Assembly (NCBI GenBank): GCA_022647575.1
Contig: JALCKY010000002.1
Coordinates: 124,001 to 188,000, forward strand
DNA: 64,000 nucleotides
Reading direction: 5' to 3'
From: Lachnospiraceae bacterium
Lineage (GTDB): Bacteria > Bacillota > Clostridia > Lachnospirales > Lachnospiraceae
Both the position numbers and the translations under genes were made by a program. The notes under the pieces are model-generated. The model did no database searches and had not been told where the DNA came from. It saw nothing but the letters and a program-made list of their open reading frames with translations. Shown here piece after piece: positions 21,884 to 31,359 of the stretch (its first letter is position 1; every line of letters starts with the position of its first letter).

Positions 21884-22642
21884 ATGGTGAAGCTTGCTAT
21901 CTGCGATGATGAGGAGGTCAGCCGGGAAAAACTTTCCGCGCTGGTACAGGATTATGCACGGGAACGGAATATGCCCGTTTCCGTCTCGTCCTTCGCCGCC
22001 GCCTCGCCGGTCCTCGACAGCAGCGAACGCTTCGATATCTATCTTCTGGATATCCTGATGCCCGGACTCAGCGGCATGGAACTGGCGGAGGATCTGCGCC
22101 GGAAGGATGAGACCGCCTGCCTCATTTTCCTGACGAGCTCGCCGGAATTCGCCCTGGAAGGCTATTCGGTCAGGGCGCTCGACTACATCCTGAAGCCGGC
22201 GGACCGCGACAGGCTTTTTGCGGCGCTGGACCGTGCGATGGCTTTCAGGGAAAAACAGGCTTCCGATGAACTGATCGTGAAAAGCGGCGGCACACTGATC
22301 AGCGTGCCGCTTGGCGCCATCGAATATGTCGAAGCGCGGCAGGATAAATTAGTCTATTATCTCATCGGCGGTAAAACGCTGGAAGCGACGGGCGTGCTGG
22401 CCTCCCTCGAAGGCCGCCTGCTTTCGGATCCGCGCTTCGTGAAGCCGCACCGCGCCTACCTCGTCAATATGAATCATATCTGTTCCCTGGACGGCAAAGA
22501 ACTGCAGGTTGCCGGCGGTTTCCCATCCGTGCCGATTGCAAGGGGACATTTCGCGGAAGTGAAAGAAGCCTATCTGGAATACATGACTTTTTCGATGGAA
22601 CGGCGGGGAAGCGGAAACCGGACGGGAGGTGACATGGCATGA
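21884..22642 (+). CDS. LytTR family response regulator (AgrA-like)
   Basis: A 252-residue two-component response regulator. The receiver domain (1-120) starts MVKLAICDDEE with the acidic pocket DDEE, phospho-Asp in IYLLDILMPGLSGMEL and the conserved Lys in YILKPADRD. The C-terminal LytTR DNA-binding domain (about 135-240) has IEYVEARQDKLVYYLIGG and FVKPHRAYLVNMNHI. ATG 21884 follows AAAGGAG. It overlaps the downstream kinase by 4 bp. Divergent from the giant surface protein gene, which is a plausible but unproven target. Confidence 0.93.
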   Translation: MVKLAICDDEEVSREKLSALVQDYARERNMPVSVSSFAAASPVLDSSERFDIYLLDILMPGLSGMELAEDLRRKDETACLIFLTSSPEFALEGYSVRALDYILKPADRDRLFAALDRAMAFREKQASDELIVKSGGTLISVPLGAIEYVEARQDKLVYYLIGGKTLEATGVLASLEGRLLSDPRFVKPHRAYLVNMNHICSLDGKELQVAGGFPSVPIARGHFAEVKEAYLEYMTFSMERRGSGNRTGGDMA

Positions 22643-23898
22643 ACTGGACTGTGCTGAACCTGATCAGCGTGCTCGTCTATGGTACCCTGCTCACGCTGTC
22701 CTGCCTGGAAATAAAACCGACATGGAAAAATTCGGCGGTCGTCGCCGGTCTCTCTTTTTGCTGTCTGCTCGTGCAGTCTTTTCTGGTAAATACCTTCGGG
22801 TTCGATGCAATCTTCCGGGCCTACCCGCTGATCGTCCATCTGCCCCTTTTTCTTCTGTGCGTCTTCTTTTTCAGGAAATCCCCGGCAGCTTCCCTCTTTT
22901 CCCTGCTGACGGCGTACGTCCTGACGGTGCCGCGGAACTGGATCGGGAATGCCCTCGCCGTTTTTTTCCCGGGATCGGAGGCGGCGCCGGACATCCTGAG
23001 GACCGCAGCCACGATACCGCTCCTCATTTTGCTGCTGATTTTCTGGACACCCAGGGCACGCGAATTCCTGCGCCAGCGGAACCAGACCCTGTGGATCATG
23101 GCGATTCCCTTCGAGCTTTTCTATGCCCTTTCCTATATCACGACCGTCTACACCAGTCTTCTGCTGGAATCCAACATCCTGGTCATCGGTTTTGTCATGA
23201 CCCTGCTTTCCCTGCTTCTGTGCATCCTGGCCAGTGTCGTCGGAAAGCAGAACGAACAGGTCCTGACGCTTCATGAGCAGAAGGACTTACTGAAAATGCA
23301 GTCTTCCGAAACGGAGAAACGATTGGAGGAAATCCATGATTCGCAGCAGAAAATGCGCATCCTGCGCCATGACATGCGGCACTATTTCCAGATGATCGAT
23401 GATTACGCCGCAAAGGGGAATACCGCCGAAATCCGGAGCGCCATTCACCAGATCCAGAAGGGAATCGAGGATACCGCCATCCGGCAGTACTGTCTGAATG
23501 AGCAGGTCAACCTGGCCATTTCCTCCTTCGTCCGAAAAGCGGAAAAGCAGGGAATCGATGTTGCGGTGAATGCCGATGTGCCGGAAAAGCTTGATGAAAG
23601 CCTGACGCTCGACCTGTGCATCCTCCTGGCAAATGCCATGGAAAACGCCGCGACAGCCGCCGCAGATACAAAGGATGCCTGGATCCGGCTGAACTGCGGC
23701 ATGGTCTCCGAAAAGCTTGTTATCCAGGTTTCGAACTCCTGCGAAGGAGACATTTTCTTCCTGAACGGAATCCCGAAGAGCCGGCGCGCCGGCCACGGTT
23801 TCGGCGCATACAGCATCGCCGCCCTTGCAGAGAGGCACGGCGGTACGGCTGACTTCTCCTGCAGGGACGGCGTTTTTATGGTTCGCGCTGTATTATGA
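22639..23898 (+). CDS. Sensor histidine kinase, GHKL type (AgrC-like)
   Basis: A 419-residue membrane kinase. The first ~200 residues form about six hydrophobic helices. A coiled linker leads to the phospho-acceptor region RILRHDMRHYFQMIDDY. The GHKL ATPase domain has the N box LANAMENAATAA and a glycine loop GHGFGAYSIAALAERHGG. This is the quorum-sensing type that detects peptides and partners LytTR regulators. The start overlaps the regulator stop (ATGA). No peptide precursor or AgrB-like processing gene was found next to it. Confidence 0.92.
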   Translation: MNWTVLNLISVLVYGTLLTLSCLEIKPTWKNSAVVAGLSFCCLLVQSFLVNTFGFDAIFRAYPLIVHLPLFLLCVFFFRKSPAASLFSLLTAYVLTVPRNWIGNALAVFFPGSEAAPDILRTAATIPLLILLLIFWTPRAREFLRQRNQTLWIMAIPFELFYALSYITTVYTSLLLESNILVIGFVMTLLSLLLCILASVVGKQNEQVLTLHEQKDLLKMQSSETEKRLEEIHDSQQKMRILRHDMRHYFQMIDDYAAKGNTAEIRSAIHQIQKGIEDTAIRQYCLNEQVNLAISSFVRKAEKQGIDVAVNADVPEKLDESLTLDLCILLANAMENAATAAADTKDAWIRLNCGMVSEKLVIQVSNSCEGDIFFLNGIPKSRRAGHGFGAYSIAALAERHGGTADFSCRDGVFMVRAVL

Positions 23899-23906
23899 GG
23901 CGGTTC

Positions 23907-24686
23907 TCAGAAGCCGTGGCCGCCTCCACCGCCGCCACCGCCTCCGCCGCCTCCACCTCCGCCGCTGCCTCCGCCGCCTCCGCCGCTGCTGCTGGAGACT
24001 TCTTCTTCAGTGGTATAGGTGTACTGCATGCCTCTTACGCGGCCTTTGTACGTCATATATTTTTCCGTGCTCAGATTCCTGGCATCGCCGACATGAGAAT
24101 AGATCAGTGCAATGCAGAGGTTCGCGATGACGGCAATCAGAAAGGCGGCAAAAAGATTTCCGATATGCTTCATGGGCTGGGAAATGGTTCCGCCTTCATA
24201 GACCGCCAGCATTTCGCGGAAAGCCTCCCTGGCACAGCCGAGGTAGTCTCCTCTGGAGGCATAGCGGTAAGTGTTGTCGGTAATCGTATAGGCATAGCTC
24301 TCGCTGATGGTACGGAGAGCCTCTCTTCCGCTGTAGATATAGATTTCCCGGTTGTCCATATCAATCAGGAAAACGGAACTGTTGGCGTCTCCGTTAAACA
24401 GACTGTAGCAGAGCTCTTCTGCATAGGATTCCGTCGACTCATAATTGGTGTCCGTGGTAACGAAAGCAATGTTCTCGTATTTGGTAAGCGGGTCCATTGT
24501 CTCCTTCAGGGCACTGCTTTCATTTTCATCAATGAGTCCCGCTTCGTCGGAAATGTAAGCTTCATTTCCGGTCGCAGGGCTGCTCCAGCCCGTGTCCCAG
24601 GCAAAGCAGGGCACGGCGTTCAGCACAAAGGAAGCGGCAAGCAGTCCGGCTGTCAGAACAGATGCAGCAATTTTACGCCTGATCAT
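23907..24686 (-). CDS. TPM-domain membrane protein with glycine-rich tail (YgcG-like)
   Basis: About 259 residues. A signal peptide (MIRRKIAASVLTAGLLAASF...CFAW) precedes a TPM domain (about 40-165: YISDEAGLIDENESSALKET, FLIDMDNREIYIYSGREALR). One membrane helix follows (LFAAFLIAVIANLCIALIYS). The tail is nearly all Ser and Gly and ends GGHGF, as in YgcG-type proteins. TPM domains occur in membrane-maintenance and photosystem-repair proteins; the job here is unknown. ATG 24686 follows GGAGGGGCGGAG. The start overlaps the zinc-ribbon gene by 14 bp, so the two are coupled. Confidence 0.8.
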   Translation of the reverse strand: MIRRKIAASVLTAGLLAASFVLNAVPCFAWDTGWSSPATGNEAYISDEAGLIDENESSALKETMDPLTKYENIAFVTTDTNYESTESYAEELCYSLFNGDANSSVFLIDMDNREIYIYSGREALRTISESYAYTITDNTYRYASRGDYLGCAREAFREMLAVYEGGTISQPMKHIGNLFAAFLIAVIANLCIALIYSHVGDARNLSTEKYMTYKGRVRGMQYTYTTEEEVSSSSGGGGGGSGGGGGGGGGGGGGGGHGF

Positions 24687-26310
24687 CTCCGCCCCTCCTT
24701 TCAAACTGAGGCATTTTCCTCGTCGAGGCGAGGTTGTATTCCTTCAGGATCCGGAACTCCGCATAAAGAATGGCTCCGAAGGCTGCAATTGCGCAGAGAT
24801 AATACAGAAAGTCCTGAATCGGATGCCATTTTGCAATCAGGAAGCAGACCAGCTGGATGCCGAGCATGATTCCGAGGATCCAATAATGATCCTTCGTCTT
24901 CTGTCTCTTGATTCCCAGAGCTGCCGTGACGATGCTGACAGCGAGGAAAATGAGGATCCAGACTGAGGACTGCGAAGCTTTATTGAAATTGATTCCGGAA
25001 AGGACCGGTGGGACGAAGATCATCAGCATGACAATGATCATGACGGTCCTTGCCCGGAAAAGCGTCTTCAGGCTGTCGCGCCGCAGGTTTTCCTTTTCTG
25101 TCTTTGTCCTGACGGTCCTGCTGGTTTTCAGCACTCCGTTTTCACGGTAGAGATAGCCGTAGTCCTCTGCATGTTCATCCCTTTTCTTCACAAGCCAGAG
25201 AAAGACTTCGTAAAGGATCAGAGTCAGGCTGACGCCGATGGATGCAAAAGTCAGCGTCGCCCAAGGCGTCATGGTGAGGAAGCATTCCAGCAGAAAAAAA
25301 ATCGGGACTGCCAGGACCAGCGAAGAAATCAGCATCTTCCGGGTATCGATCGGAATGTCCGCGAAGACTTTTCCGGTCTGCCCGTTTACGCACGCGTAGG
25401 CGACCCGGTCCTTAAAACGGTAGGAAAGGAACCACAGCGGCATCATGACCGTCCTGGTATGGACCGATGTCGGACGGACATAGGAATGCTGCAGTTCCGG
25501 ATCCTCATAGGTCACTTTTCCGCTCTGCAGAAGCTGCTCCGGGTTGGTCCTCTTCACCGTTTCCGTCGCTGCTTCGCAGACTTCCGCATCGGCTTCAGCC
25601 TGTGTCATGTCATAATACAGTTCCGGCGGGACGTCCGGAGTATCCGCATAGAAGCCGCTGATATAAGCGGTGGAGAACGGCTTCTCCTGCCATCCTCTCT
25701 CACGGTCCATCACGTCGAAAGGCGCAACCTTTCTGCCGATGCGGTCATCGAAGAATGACGAGGCATCGTGCAGGTGTCCGCCGCTGACCGCATCGACGTC
25801 AACGTCAAAGCGGTAATGATCCTTGTAAATCGTATTGCCGTGAGTCTGGGAAGTATATCCCTGAACGCCGACCGTCCCCTGATAGTTGTAATCAATCGAA
25901 TGATACGGAATATAGATTCCGCGGAAACTGTCGATATGCTTCGGGTCCTTCAGATCAGAGGGTGCAAAAAAAGCCTTTTTCATCAGACTGCCATAGGCGG
26001 CCTTGCATTCCTCTTTCGTAACCTGAAAAGGAATGACCTGATCCGGGCGCCGTTCCTGATCCAGGCGCTTATCCAGAACGACCGTCGCTCCGCAGTAGCT
26101 GCAGAACTCGGTTGCCGCTTCGTCGGTGCTGCTGAGCTCTCCTCCGCACACCGGGCATCGATAGACATTTACCTCGTAAGTGTCTTTCCCTGCTCCCGTC
26201 TTTTCCTGATAGTCCCGCGGATTCATCGACATGCCGCACCAGTCGCAGACAAATTTCTGGGATGCGATATCGAATCGCGCATTGGCTCCGCAGTTCGGAC
26301 ATCTGGACAT
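24673..26310 (-). CDS. Zinc-ribbon membrane protein, partner of the TPM protein
   Basis: A 545-residue protein. The N-terminus carries two zinc ribbons: CPNCGAN...CDWCG and CPVCGGEL...CSYCG (residues 1-75), resembling TFIIB-type ribbons. A soluble central region follows (HSIDYNYQGTVGVQGYTSQT; TRTVMMPLWFLSYRFKDRVA). The C-terminal third has about six membrane helices. ATG 26310 follows GGGGG; upstream in-frame codons lack a site. Such proteins often pair with TPM-domain genes in Clostridia. Function unknown. Confidence 0.75.
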   Translation of the reverse strand: MSRCPNCGANARFDIASQKFVCDWCGMSMNPRDYQEKTGAGKDTYEVNVYRCPVCGGELSSTDEAATEFCSYCGATVVLDKRLDQERRPDQVIPFQVTKEECKAAYGSLMKKAFFAPSDLKDPKHIDSFRGIYIPYHSIDYNYQGTVGVQGYTSQTHGNTIYKDHYRFDVDVDAVSGGHLHDASSFFDDRIGRKVAPFDVMDRERGWQEKPFSTAYISGFYADTPDVPPELYYDMTQAEADAEVCEAATETVKRTNPEQLLQSGKVTYEDPELQHSYVRPTSVHTRTVMMPLWFLSYRFKDRVAYACVNGQTGKVFADIPIDTRKMLISSLVLAVPIFFLLECFLTMTPWATLTFASIGVSLTLILYEVFLWLVKKRDEHAEDYGYLYRENGVLKTSRTVRTKTEKENLRRDSLKTLFRARTVMIIVMLMIFVPPVLSGINFNKASQSSVWILIFLAVSIVTAALGIKRQKTKDHYWILGIMLGIQLVCFLIAKWHPIQDFLYYLCAIAAFGAILYAEFRILKEYNLASTRKMPQFERRGGDDQA

Positions 26311-26367
26311 CTGTGTTTCCCCCTCTCCCCGGCCTGCTGCCGGCATTTCTTTCCCTCTCTACCTGCA

Positions 26368-26410
26368 AAGAGCCACTCCGCAGCAAAGCGGAATGGCTCT
26401 TATCTTTTTT
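26368..26410. terminator. Terminator hairpin downstream of ftsX
   Basis: A 14-bp stem with one mismatch (26368-26381 with 26388-26401), 6-base loop. The plus-strand side is followed by ATCTTTTTT. On the minus strand, the direction of ftsX, the trailing U tract is short (CUCUUUGC). Probably the ftsEX terminator and possibly bidirectional. Confidence 0.65.
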
Positions 26411-26426
26411 CTGAATAGACCGCTGC

Positions 26427-27362
26427 TCACACCCTCAGATGCTTACGCACCGTAATGATGGAACCCGCAAGGCCGATGCCGAGTCCGAGGACCAGGCTGA
26501 CCGGGATCAGATAGCGGTAGACTTCATTGACGCCCAGAAGGATCGAAGACAGCGAATTCAGGACGCTGAATTTTGTGACGATCTTGTTGAGCAGCCAGTT
26601 GTATGTGAAATAAAGAATCACCAGCGGAATCACCGAGCCGATCAGCCCGATCATGACGCCTTCGACGATGAACGGGGCTCTGACGAAAGAGTCCGTCGCA
26701 CCGATCAGCTTCATGATGCCGATTTCATTTTTACGGACCGAAATACCGACATTGACCGTATTGGAAATCAGGATGATCGCCACGATCAGCAGAACGGCGA
26801 TGATTGCCACGGAAACATAGGTCAGAAGCGTATTGAATCCGGACAGTGTCTTGACGACTTCATCCGACTGGTTGACCTTCCGCACGCCGTCGAGCGTTTT
26901 GATATAGGCGACGAGCGCCGGCTGGTCTTCGACATTATTGGTCGTGACCGTATAGCTGGCATCATTTGCCAGGGGATTCCCCTTCACGAAGCTGGCGGCG
27001 GCATCCGGATCATCCGGGAAATAAATCTCCTGGAATTTCTCCCATGCTTCCTCTGCCGACGTAAAGGTCATGTTCGCAACTTCCGGACGGGCCTTGATCT
27101 CTTCTCCGATCTGGTCGATCTGATCCTGCGTGACGCCTTCATTGAAGAAGACGGAAATGCCTACATCCTCTTCATAATACTTGACGGCTGCATTGACATT
27201 CAGAAGAATCGAGAAGAACACGCCGAAAAGGAAAATCGTTGCCGTCATGGTAACGAGAGAGGCGACGGAGAACATCCGGTTGCGCCAGATATTCTTCAGG
27301 CCCTGCTTGATGTTGTATCCGAGGGAACTAAGCTTCAATGTACTCGCCCTCCTCTTCATCAT
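26427..27362 (-). CDS. ftsX: Cell division protein FtsX
   Basis: A 311-residue permease-like protein with the FtsX topology: a cytoplasmic N-terminus (LGYNIKQGLKNIWRNRMFSV), TM1, an extracytoplasmic loop of ~120 residues (EEDVGISVFFNEGVTQDQID...), then three helices with FtsX sequences such as NEIGIMKLIGATDSFVRAPF. With FtsE it activates peptidoglycan hydrolases at the septum. It overlaps ftsE by 35 bp. Either ATG 27362 or 27359 could start it. Confidence 0.95.
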   Translation of the reverse strand: MMKRRASTLKLSSLGYNIKQGLKNIWRNRMFSVASLVTMTATIFLFGVFFSILLNVNAAVKYYEEDVGISVFFNEGVTQDQIDQIGEEIKARPEVANMTFTSAEEAWEKFQEIYFPDDPDAAASFVKGNPLANDASYTVTTNNVEDQPALVAYIKTLDGVRKVNQSDEVVKTLSGFNTLLTYVSVAIIAVLLIVAIILISNTVNVGISVRKNEIGIMKLIGATDSFVRAPFIVEGVMIGLIGSVIPLVILYFTYNWLLNKIVTKFSVLNSLSSILLGVNEVYRYLIPVSLVLGLGIGLAGSIITVRKHLRV

Positions 27363-28011
27363 GCGCGATGACGCCCCTCCTCATCGTAATAACGCGCTTT
27401 TTGAACTTATTGACCAGTTCCTTATTATGCGTTACGACAAGAACCGTTGTACCTCTGTCATTGATGTCTTCCAGGAGCTTCATGATTTCATAGGAATTGC
27501 GCGGATCCAGGTTTCCGGTCGGTTCATCGGCCAGAAGGATCTGCGGCTTGTTCACGATGGCGCGGGCCACCGCGACTCTCTGCTGCTCGCCGCCGGACAG
27601 CTGGCGCGGCAGGGATTTGTACTTCTCGGCAAGTCCGACCAGACGCAGGACCTCCGGTACATTCTTCCGGATCATGCGTGACGGATACTCGATGACATGC
27701 TGGGCAAATGCCACATTTTCATAGACGTTGCGATCATTGAGAAGACGGAAATCCTGGAAAACCACCCCGACTTCCCGGCGGTAAGCCGGAATATTCTTAT
27801 GCTTCATGGTGTTCAGTACATGCCCGTTCACGGTAATGATGCCGTGGGTCGGTTCCAGTTCCTTCATCAGCAGACGGATCAGAGTGGATTTTCCGGATCC
27901 GCTGTCTCCGACGACGAATACAAATTCACCCTTATCGACATGAAGTGAAATCTCGTCGACCGCCGACTGACCCTTCTCGTACGTCTTCGAGACGCGATCA
28001 AGATCGATCAT
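27328..28011 (-). CDS. ftsE: Cell division ATP-binding protein FtsE
   Basis: A 227-residue ABC ATPase: Walker [10 protein letters not shown] (residues 36-44), Q-loop VVFQDFRLL, signature [14 protein letters not shown] and Walker [13 protein letters not shown]. Sequences such as [14 protein letters not shown] are typical of FtsE. Start follows AAGGAGGATGATTT. It drives the FtsX partner encoded in overlap downstream. Confidence 0.95.
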   Translation of the reverse strand: MIDLDRVSKTYEKGQSAVDEISLHVDKGEFVFVVGDSGSGKSTLIRLLMKELEPTHGIITVNGHVLNTMKHKNIPAYRREVGVVFQDFRLLNDRNVYENVAFAQHVIEYPSRMIRKNVPEVLRLVGLAEKYKSLPRQLSGGEQQRVAVARAIVNKPQILLADEPTGNLDPRNSYEIMKLLEDINDRGTTVLVVTHNKELVNKFKKRVITMRRGVIAHDEEEGEYIEA

Positions 28012-28035
28012 AAATCATCCTCCTTATTGCTCTCC

Positions 28036-29124
28036 TTAATACTCCAGTGTCTCCATATATTTCATATAACGGACGACCATAAGGGCGATTTTGAATGTAA
28101 TGGCATCATCGAACACCCTTAGGTCGAGACCGGTGCTTTTCTGCAGCTTATCCAGCCTGTAAACCAGTGTATTGCGGTGAATATACAGCTGTCTTGATGT
28201 TTCGGACACGTTGAGGGAATTCTCGAAAAACTTGTTGATCGTGTCGTAAGTCTCCGGATCGAAGTCTTCCGGGCTCTTGTCGGCGAAAATTTCCTTGATG
28301 AACATCTTGCAGAGGGGAATCGGCAGCTGATAGATCAGCCTTCCGATGCCGAGCTGGCTGTAGGCAATGACATCCTGGTCCCCGAAAAAGATCTTGCCGA
28401 CGTCGAGGGCCATGCGTGCTTCCTTATAGGAACGGGAGATTTCCTTGATCTCATGGATCATATTCCCGTAGGCTACATGGGCGCTCTCATTTTCATTCCT
28501 GCCCAGAGCCGCGATAATCGACTTTGCAATGGCCTTGAGTTCATCCGGCCCGTCTTTCTCCTCCAGCTCCTTGATGATAATGATGCTCTTTTCATCAATG
28601 GCCGTAATGAAATCGTTCTTGGATTTCGCAAAAACCGCTTTGACCGCTTCCAGCGTGCTGTAATCCTTGCTCTGCTCGGACTCCAGGATGAAAACGACCC
28701 TCTTGGCTTCCGTTGCAATGTGAAGCTTCTTTGCCCGGTTATAGATATCGACCAGCAGCAGGTTGTCGAGCAGAAGGTTCTTGACAAAGTTCTCCCTGTC
28801 AAAATGCTCTTTATAGGCCACCAGCAGATTCTGGATCTGGAAAGCGGCCATCTTGCCGATCATCTGGGCATCATCCGCCTTTGCATCCAGCATGACGACA
28901 TATTCTTCCTGGTAGTCATCAAATACCTTGAAGAAAAGGCTGCCCCGGATCTCCTGGCTGTCTGCCTGCGACGAGGAGAAATTGATAATCTCCTGCCGGT
29001 CGACTGTCACGTCTTCCTGCGTCGAAGCAATTACCTTACCCTCCGGATCGACAATTGTCAAGTCGGTCTTTCCGATCTCTTTTAACCCGGTTAACGTATC
29101 TCTAAGGATGAGATTTGAAATCAT
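28036..29124 (-). CDS. CdaR/PucR-type transcriptional regulator
   Basis: A 362-residue regulator. The N-terminus (MISNLILRDTLTGLKEIGKT DLTIVDPEGKV) matches the sugar-diacid-recognition part of CdaR proteins. The C-terminus has the PucR helix-turn-helix (LNVSETSRQLYIHRNTLVYR LDKL). In this family ligand binding modulates activation of carboxylate or sugar-acid genes; the target here is not evident. ATG 29124 follows GTGGGGG; upstream in-frame codons lack a site. A perfect palindrome at 29188-29202 lies in its promoter region. Confidence 0.85.
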   Translation of the reverse strand: MISNLILRDTLTGLKEIGKTDLTIVDPEGKVIASTQEDVTVDRQEIINFSSSQADSQEIRGSLFFKVFDDYQEEYVVMLDAKADDAQMIGKMAAFQIQNLLVAYKEHFDRENFVKNLLLDNLLLVDIYNRAKKLHIATEAKRVVFILESEQSKDYSTLEAVKAVFAKSKNDFITAIDEKSIIIIKELEEKDGPDELKAIAKSIIAALGRNENESAHVAYGNMIHEIKEISRSYKEARMALDVGKIFFGDQDVIAYSQLGIGRLIYQLPIPLCKMFIKEIFADKSPEDFDPETYDTINKFFENSLNVSETSRQLYIHRNTLVYRLDKLQKSTGLDLRVFDDAITFKIALMVVRYMKYMETLEY

Positions 29125-29187
29125 ACCAAACCCCCACAAAAATAAGCGCATGAATTTGTGCAAAAACACAAGAACACCGAATACAGT

Positions 29188-29202
29188 GTACTACAATAGT
29201 AC
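29188..29202 (-). promoter_or_regulatory. Palindromic operator candidate upstream of the CdaR-type gene
   Basis: A perfect 6-3-6 palindrome, GTACTA CAA TAGTAC, in the 108-bp gap before the regulator start. It sits where a promoter would be, so it may be an autoregulatory or repressor site. No strong -35 was recognised. Confidence 0.45.
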
Positions 29203-29232
29203 CAAAAATAAAAGTGAAATTTTTATACCCGG

Positions 29233-31359
29233 TCAGACCTCGAACATCAGATCGGCATAGGACGGCATCGGCCAGAGCTTCTTGTCAACAATCATCTCGG
29301 CCGCATCAATCGGTTTTCTCAAGGCTTCCATCGCCGGGACCACACGGCTGCGGAAGGCTTTTGCCTGTTCCGCTCCCGCCGGAAGCGCCTCGGCCGCAAG
29401 TGCCTCTGAAGTCAGTTTCCTCGCTGCAGACTGCGCCTCCTTCAGGTATTTCGTTACCTTGGAAAGCAGGGCTGCCGGGGCAGAAGAATCCGCTCCGCAC
29501 ATTTTCAGGGCATTGACGGTCTGCGCCAGTTCCCCCGCATAGGAGATCATGGCCGGAATCAGAGTCTTTCCTGCCATGTCCAGCATCGTCCTGGCTTCAA
29601 TATTCACAGCCTTGGAATATCCTTCGTACTTAACCTCCACGCGGGAAGTCAGCTCATTCCTGTCCAGCACCCTGTATTTTCCGAACATTTCCACGTTCTT
29701 CGGCGCCGTCAGGGCAGGGATGGCATCGACCATCGACGGAATGTTCGGCAGGCCTCTCTTTTTCGCCTCGCTGATCCATTCCTTTGAATAGCCGTTTCCG
29801 TTGAAAACGATCCGGCTGTGCTCCGCCGCATATTTCCGGATCAGTTCCCGGGCAGCTAAGTCAAAGTCTTTCGCTTTTTCCAGGACATCGCAGGCCTCGG
29901 AGAAAGCTTCCGCTGCGATCGTGTTGAGTACCGTATTCGGAGCCGCGATGGAATCTCTCGACCCGACGGTACGGAATTCGAATTTATTTCCCGTGAAGGC
30001 AAACGGCGAAGTACGGTTGCGGTCAGTCGCATCCTTGGCAATGTCGCTCAGATAGGAAACTCCCGTCCGGACCTGTCCGCCCTTCTTTGAACTTTTTGCC
30101 GAGCCCGTAGATGCCAGCTGCTCCAGCACATCCGTCAGCTGATCCCCGAGGAAAATGGAGATGATCGCCGGCGGCGCCTCATCCGCTCCCAGGCGGAACT
30201 CATTTCCTACATCTGCCGCGGATTCCCGGAGCAGGTCGGCGTGCTCATCGACTGCCTTCAGGATGCAGGTCAGGACCAGCAGGAACTGCGTATTCTCGTG
30301 CGGCGTTTTGCCGGGATCGAGCAGGTTGATTCCGTCGTCCGTGGTAATCGACCAGTTGTTGTGCTTGCCGGAGCCGTTTACTCCCGCGAAAGGCTTTTCA
30401 TGCAGCAGGCAGCGCAGGCCGTGACGAGTCGCGACCCTCTTCAGGGTCTTCATGACGATCTGATTGTGGTCGACTGCCACATTTGCCTTCTCATAAATCG
30501 GCGCCAGTTCATGCTGCGCCGGCGCAACCTCGTTGTGCTGCGTCTTGGCCGGAACGCCGAGCTTCCAGAGTTCCGTATTGACATCCTTCATAAAGGAAGC
30601 GATGCGCGGCCGCAGGGTCCCGAAATAGTGGTCGTCCAGTTCCTGCCCTTTCGGCGGCATCGCTCCGAAAAGCGTGCGGCCCGTGAAGATCAGGTCTTCC
30701 CTCTGCAGATATTTTCCGCGGTCGATGATGAAATATTCCTGTTCGGCGCCGACAGAGGGCGTGACATGCTTGGACTTCGTGTTCCCGAAGAGCCTGAGAA
30801 GACGGATGGTCTCCCGGTCCAGCACTTCCATTGAACGCAGAAGCGGCGTCTTCTGATCGAGTGCTTCTCCGGTATAGGAGCAGAAAGCCGTCGGAATCAC
30901 GAGGATGGCGCCGCTTTCATCATGCCGTACAAAGGCCGGTGACGTGCAGTCCCAGATGGTGTAGCCCCGTGCCTCAAAGGTTGCGCGGAGTCCGCCTGAC
31001 GGAAATGAAGAGGCATCCGGCTCGCCCTTGATCAGTTCTTTTCCCGAAAGCCTCATCAGGACCTTGCCGTTCGGAAGCGGAGCCGTAATGAAGGAATCGT
31101 GCTTCTCAGCCGTCGTGCCTGTCAGGGGTTCAAACCAGTGCGTATAATGCGTCGCACCCTTTTCGATTGCCCAGTCTTTCATGGCTCCGGCAAGAATGTC
31201 GGCCGTTTTCAGGTCCAGTTCCTTATTTTCATCGATGGCCTTATGGTAGTCGGCATAAACGTTCTTAGGAAGCCGTTTCTTCATGACGTCGTCATTAAAG
31301 ACATCCTCTCCGAAAATACCTGCGACTCCCATTGTTTCTTCGTTCATTTCCGTACTCAT
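29233..31359 (-). CDS. glnN: Glutamine synthetase type III
   Basis: A 708-residue GSIII, which makes glutamine from glutamate and ammonia with ATP. The start MSTEMNEETMGVAGIFGEDV, the GSIII-specific N-terminal ATHYTHWFEPLTGTTAEKHD, the catalytic KPFAGVNGSGKHNNWSITTD and FEFRTVGSRDS are visible. Length is as expected and much longer than type I enzymes. ATG 31359 follows GGAGGAGAA. It overlaps the stop of the diacylglycerol-kinase-like gene by 4 bp, so the two are translationally coupled. Confidence 0.95.
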   Translation of the reverse strand: MSTEMNEETMGVAGIFGEDVFNDDVMKKRLPKNVYADYHKAIDENKELDLKTADILAGAMKDWAIEKGATHYTHWFEPLTGTTAEKHDSFITAPLPNGKVLMRLSGKELIKGEPDASSFPSGGLRATFEARGYTIWDCTSPAFVRHDESGAILVIPTAFCSYTGEALDQKTPLLRSMEVLDRETIRLLRLFGNTKSKHVTPSVGAEQEYFIIDRGKYLQREDLIFTGRTLFGAMPPKGQELDDHYFGTLRPRIASFMKDVNTELWKLGVPAKTQHNEVAPAQHELAPIYEKANVAVDHNQIVMKTLKRVATRHGLRCLLHEKPFAGVNGSGKHNNWSITTDDGINLLDPGKTPHENTQFLLVLTCILKAVDEHADLLRESAADVGNEFRLGADEAPPAIISIFLGDQLTDVLEQLASTGSAKSSKKGGQVRTGVSYLSDIAKDATDRNRTSPFAFTGNKFEFRTVGSRDSIAAPNTVLNTIAAEAFSEACDVLEKAKDFDLAARELIRKYAAEHSRIVFNGNGYSKEWISEAKKRGLPNIPSMVDAIPALTAPKNVEMFGKYRVLDRNELTSRVEVKYEGYSKAVNIEARTMLDMAGKTLIPAMISYAGELAQTVNALKMCGADSSAPAALLSKVTKYLKEAQSAARKLTSEALAAEALPAGAEQAKAFRSRVVPAMEALRKPIDAAEMIVDKKLWPMPSYADLMFEV

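Noticed and set aside
23895-24869. 324-codon plus-strand open frame after the GHKL kinase
   Set aside because: It lies antisense to the TPM-domain gene; its Ala/Ser-rich start is the complement of the Gly-rich tail.
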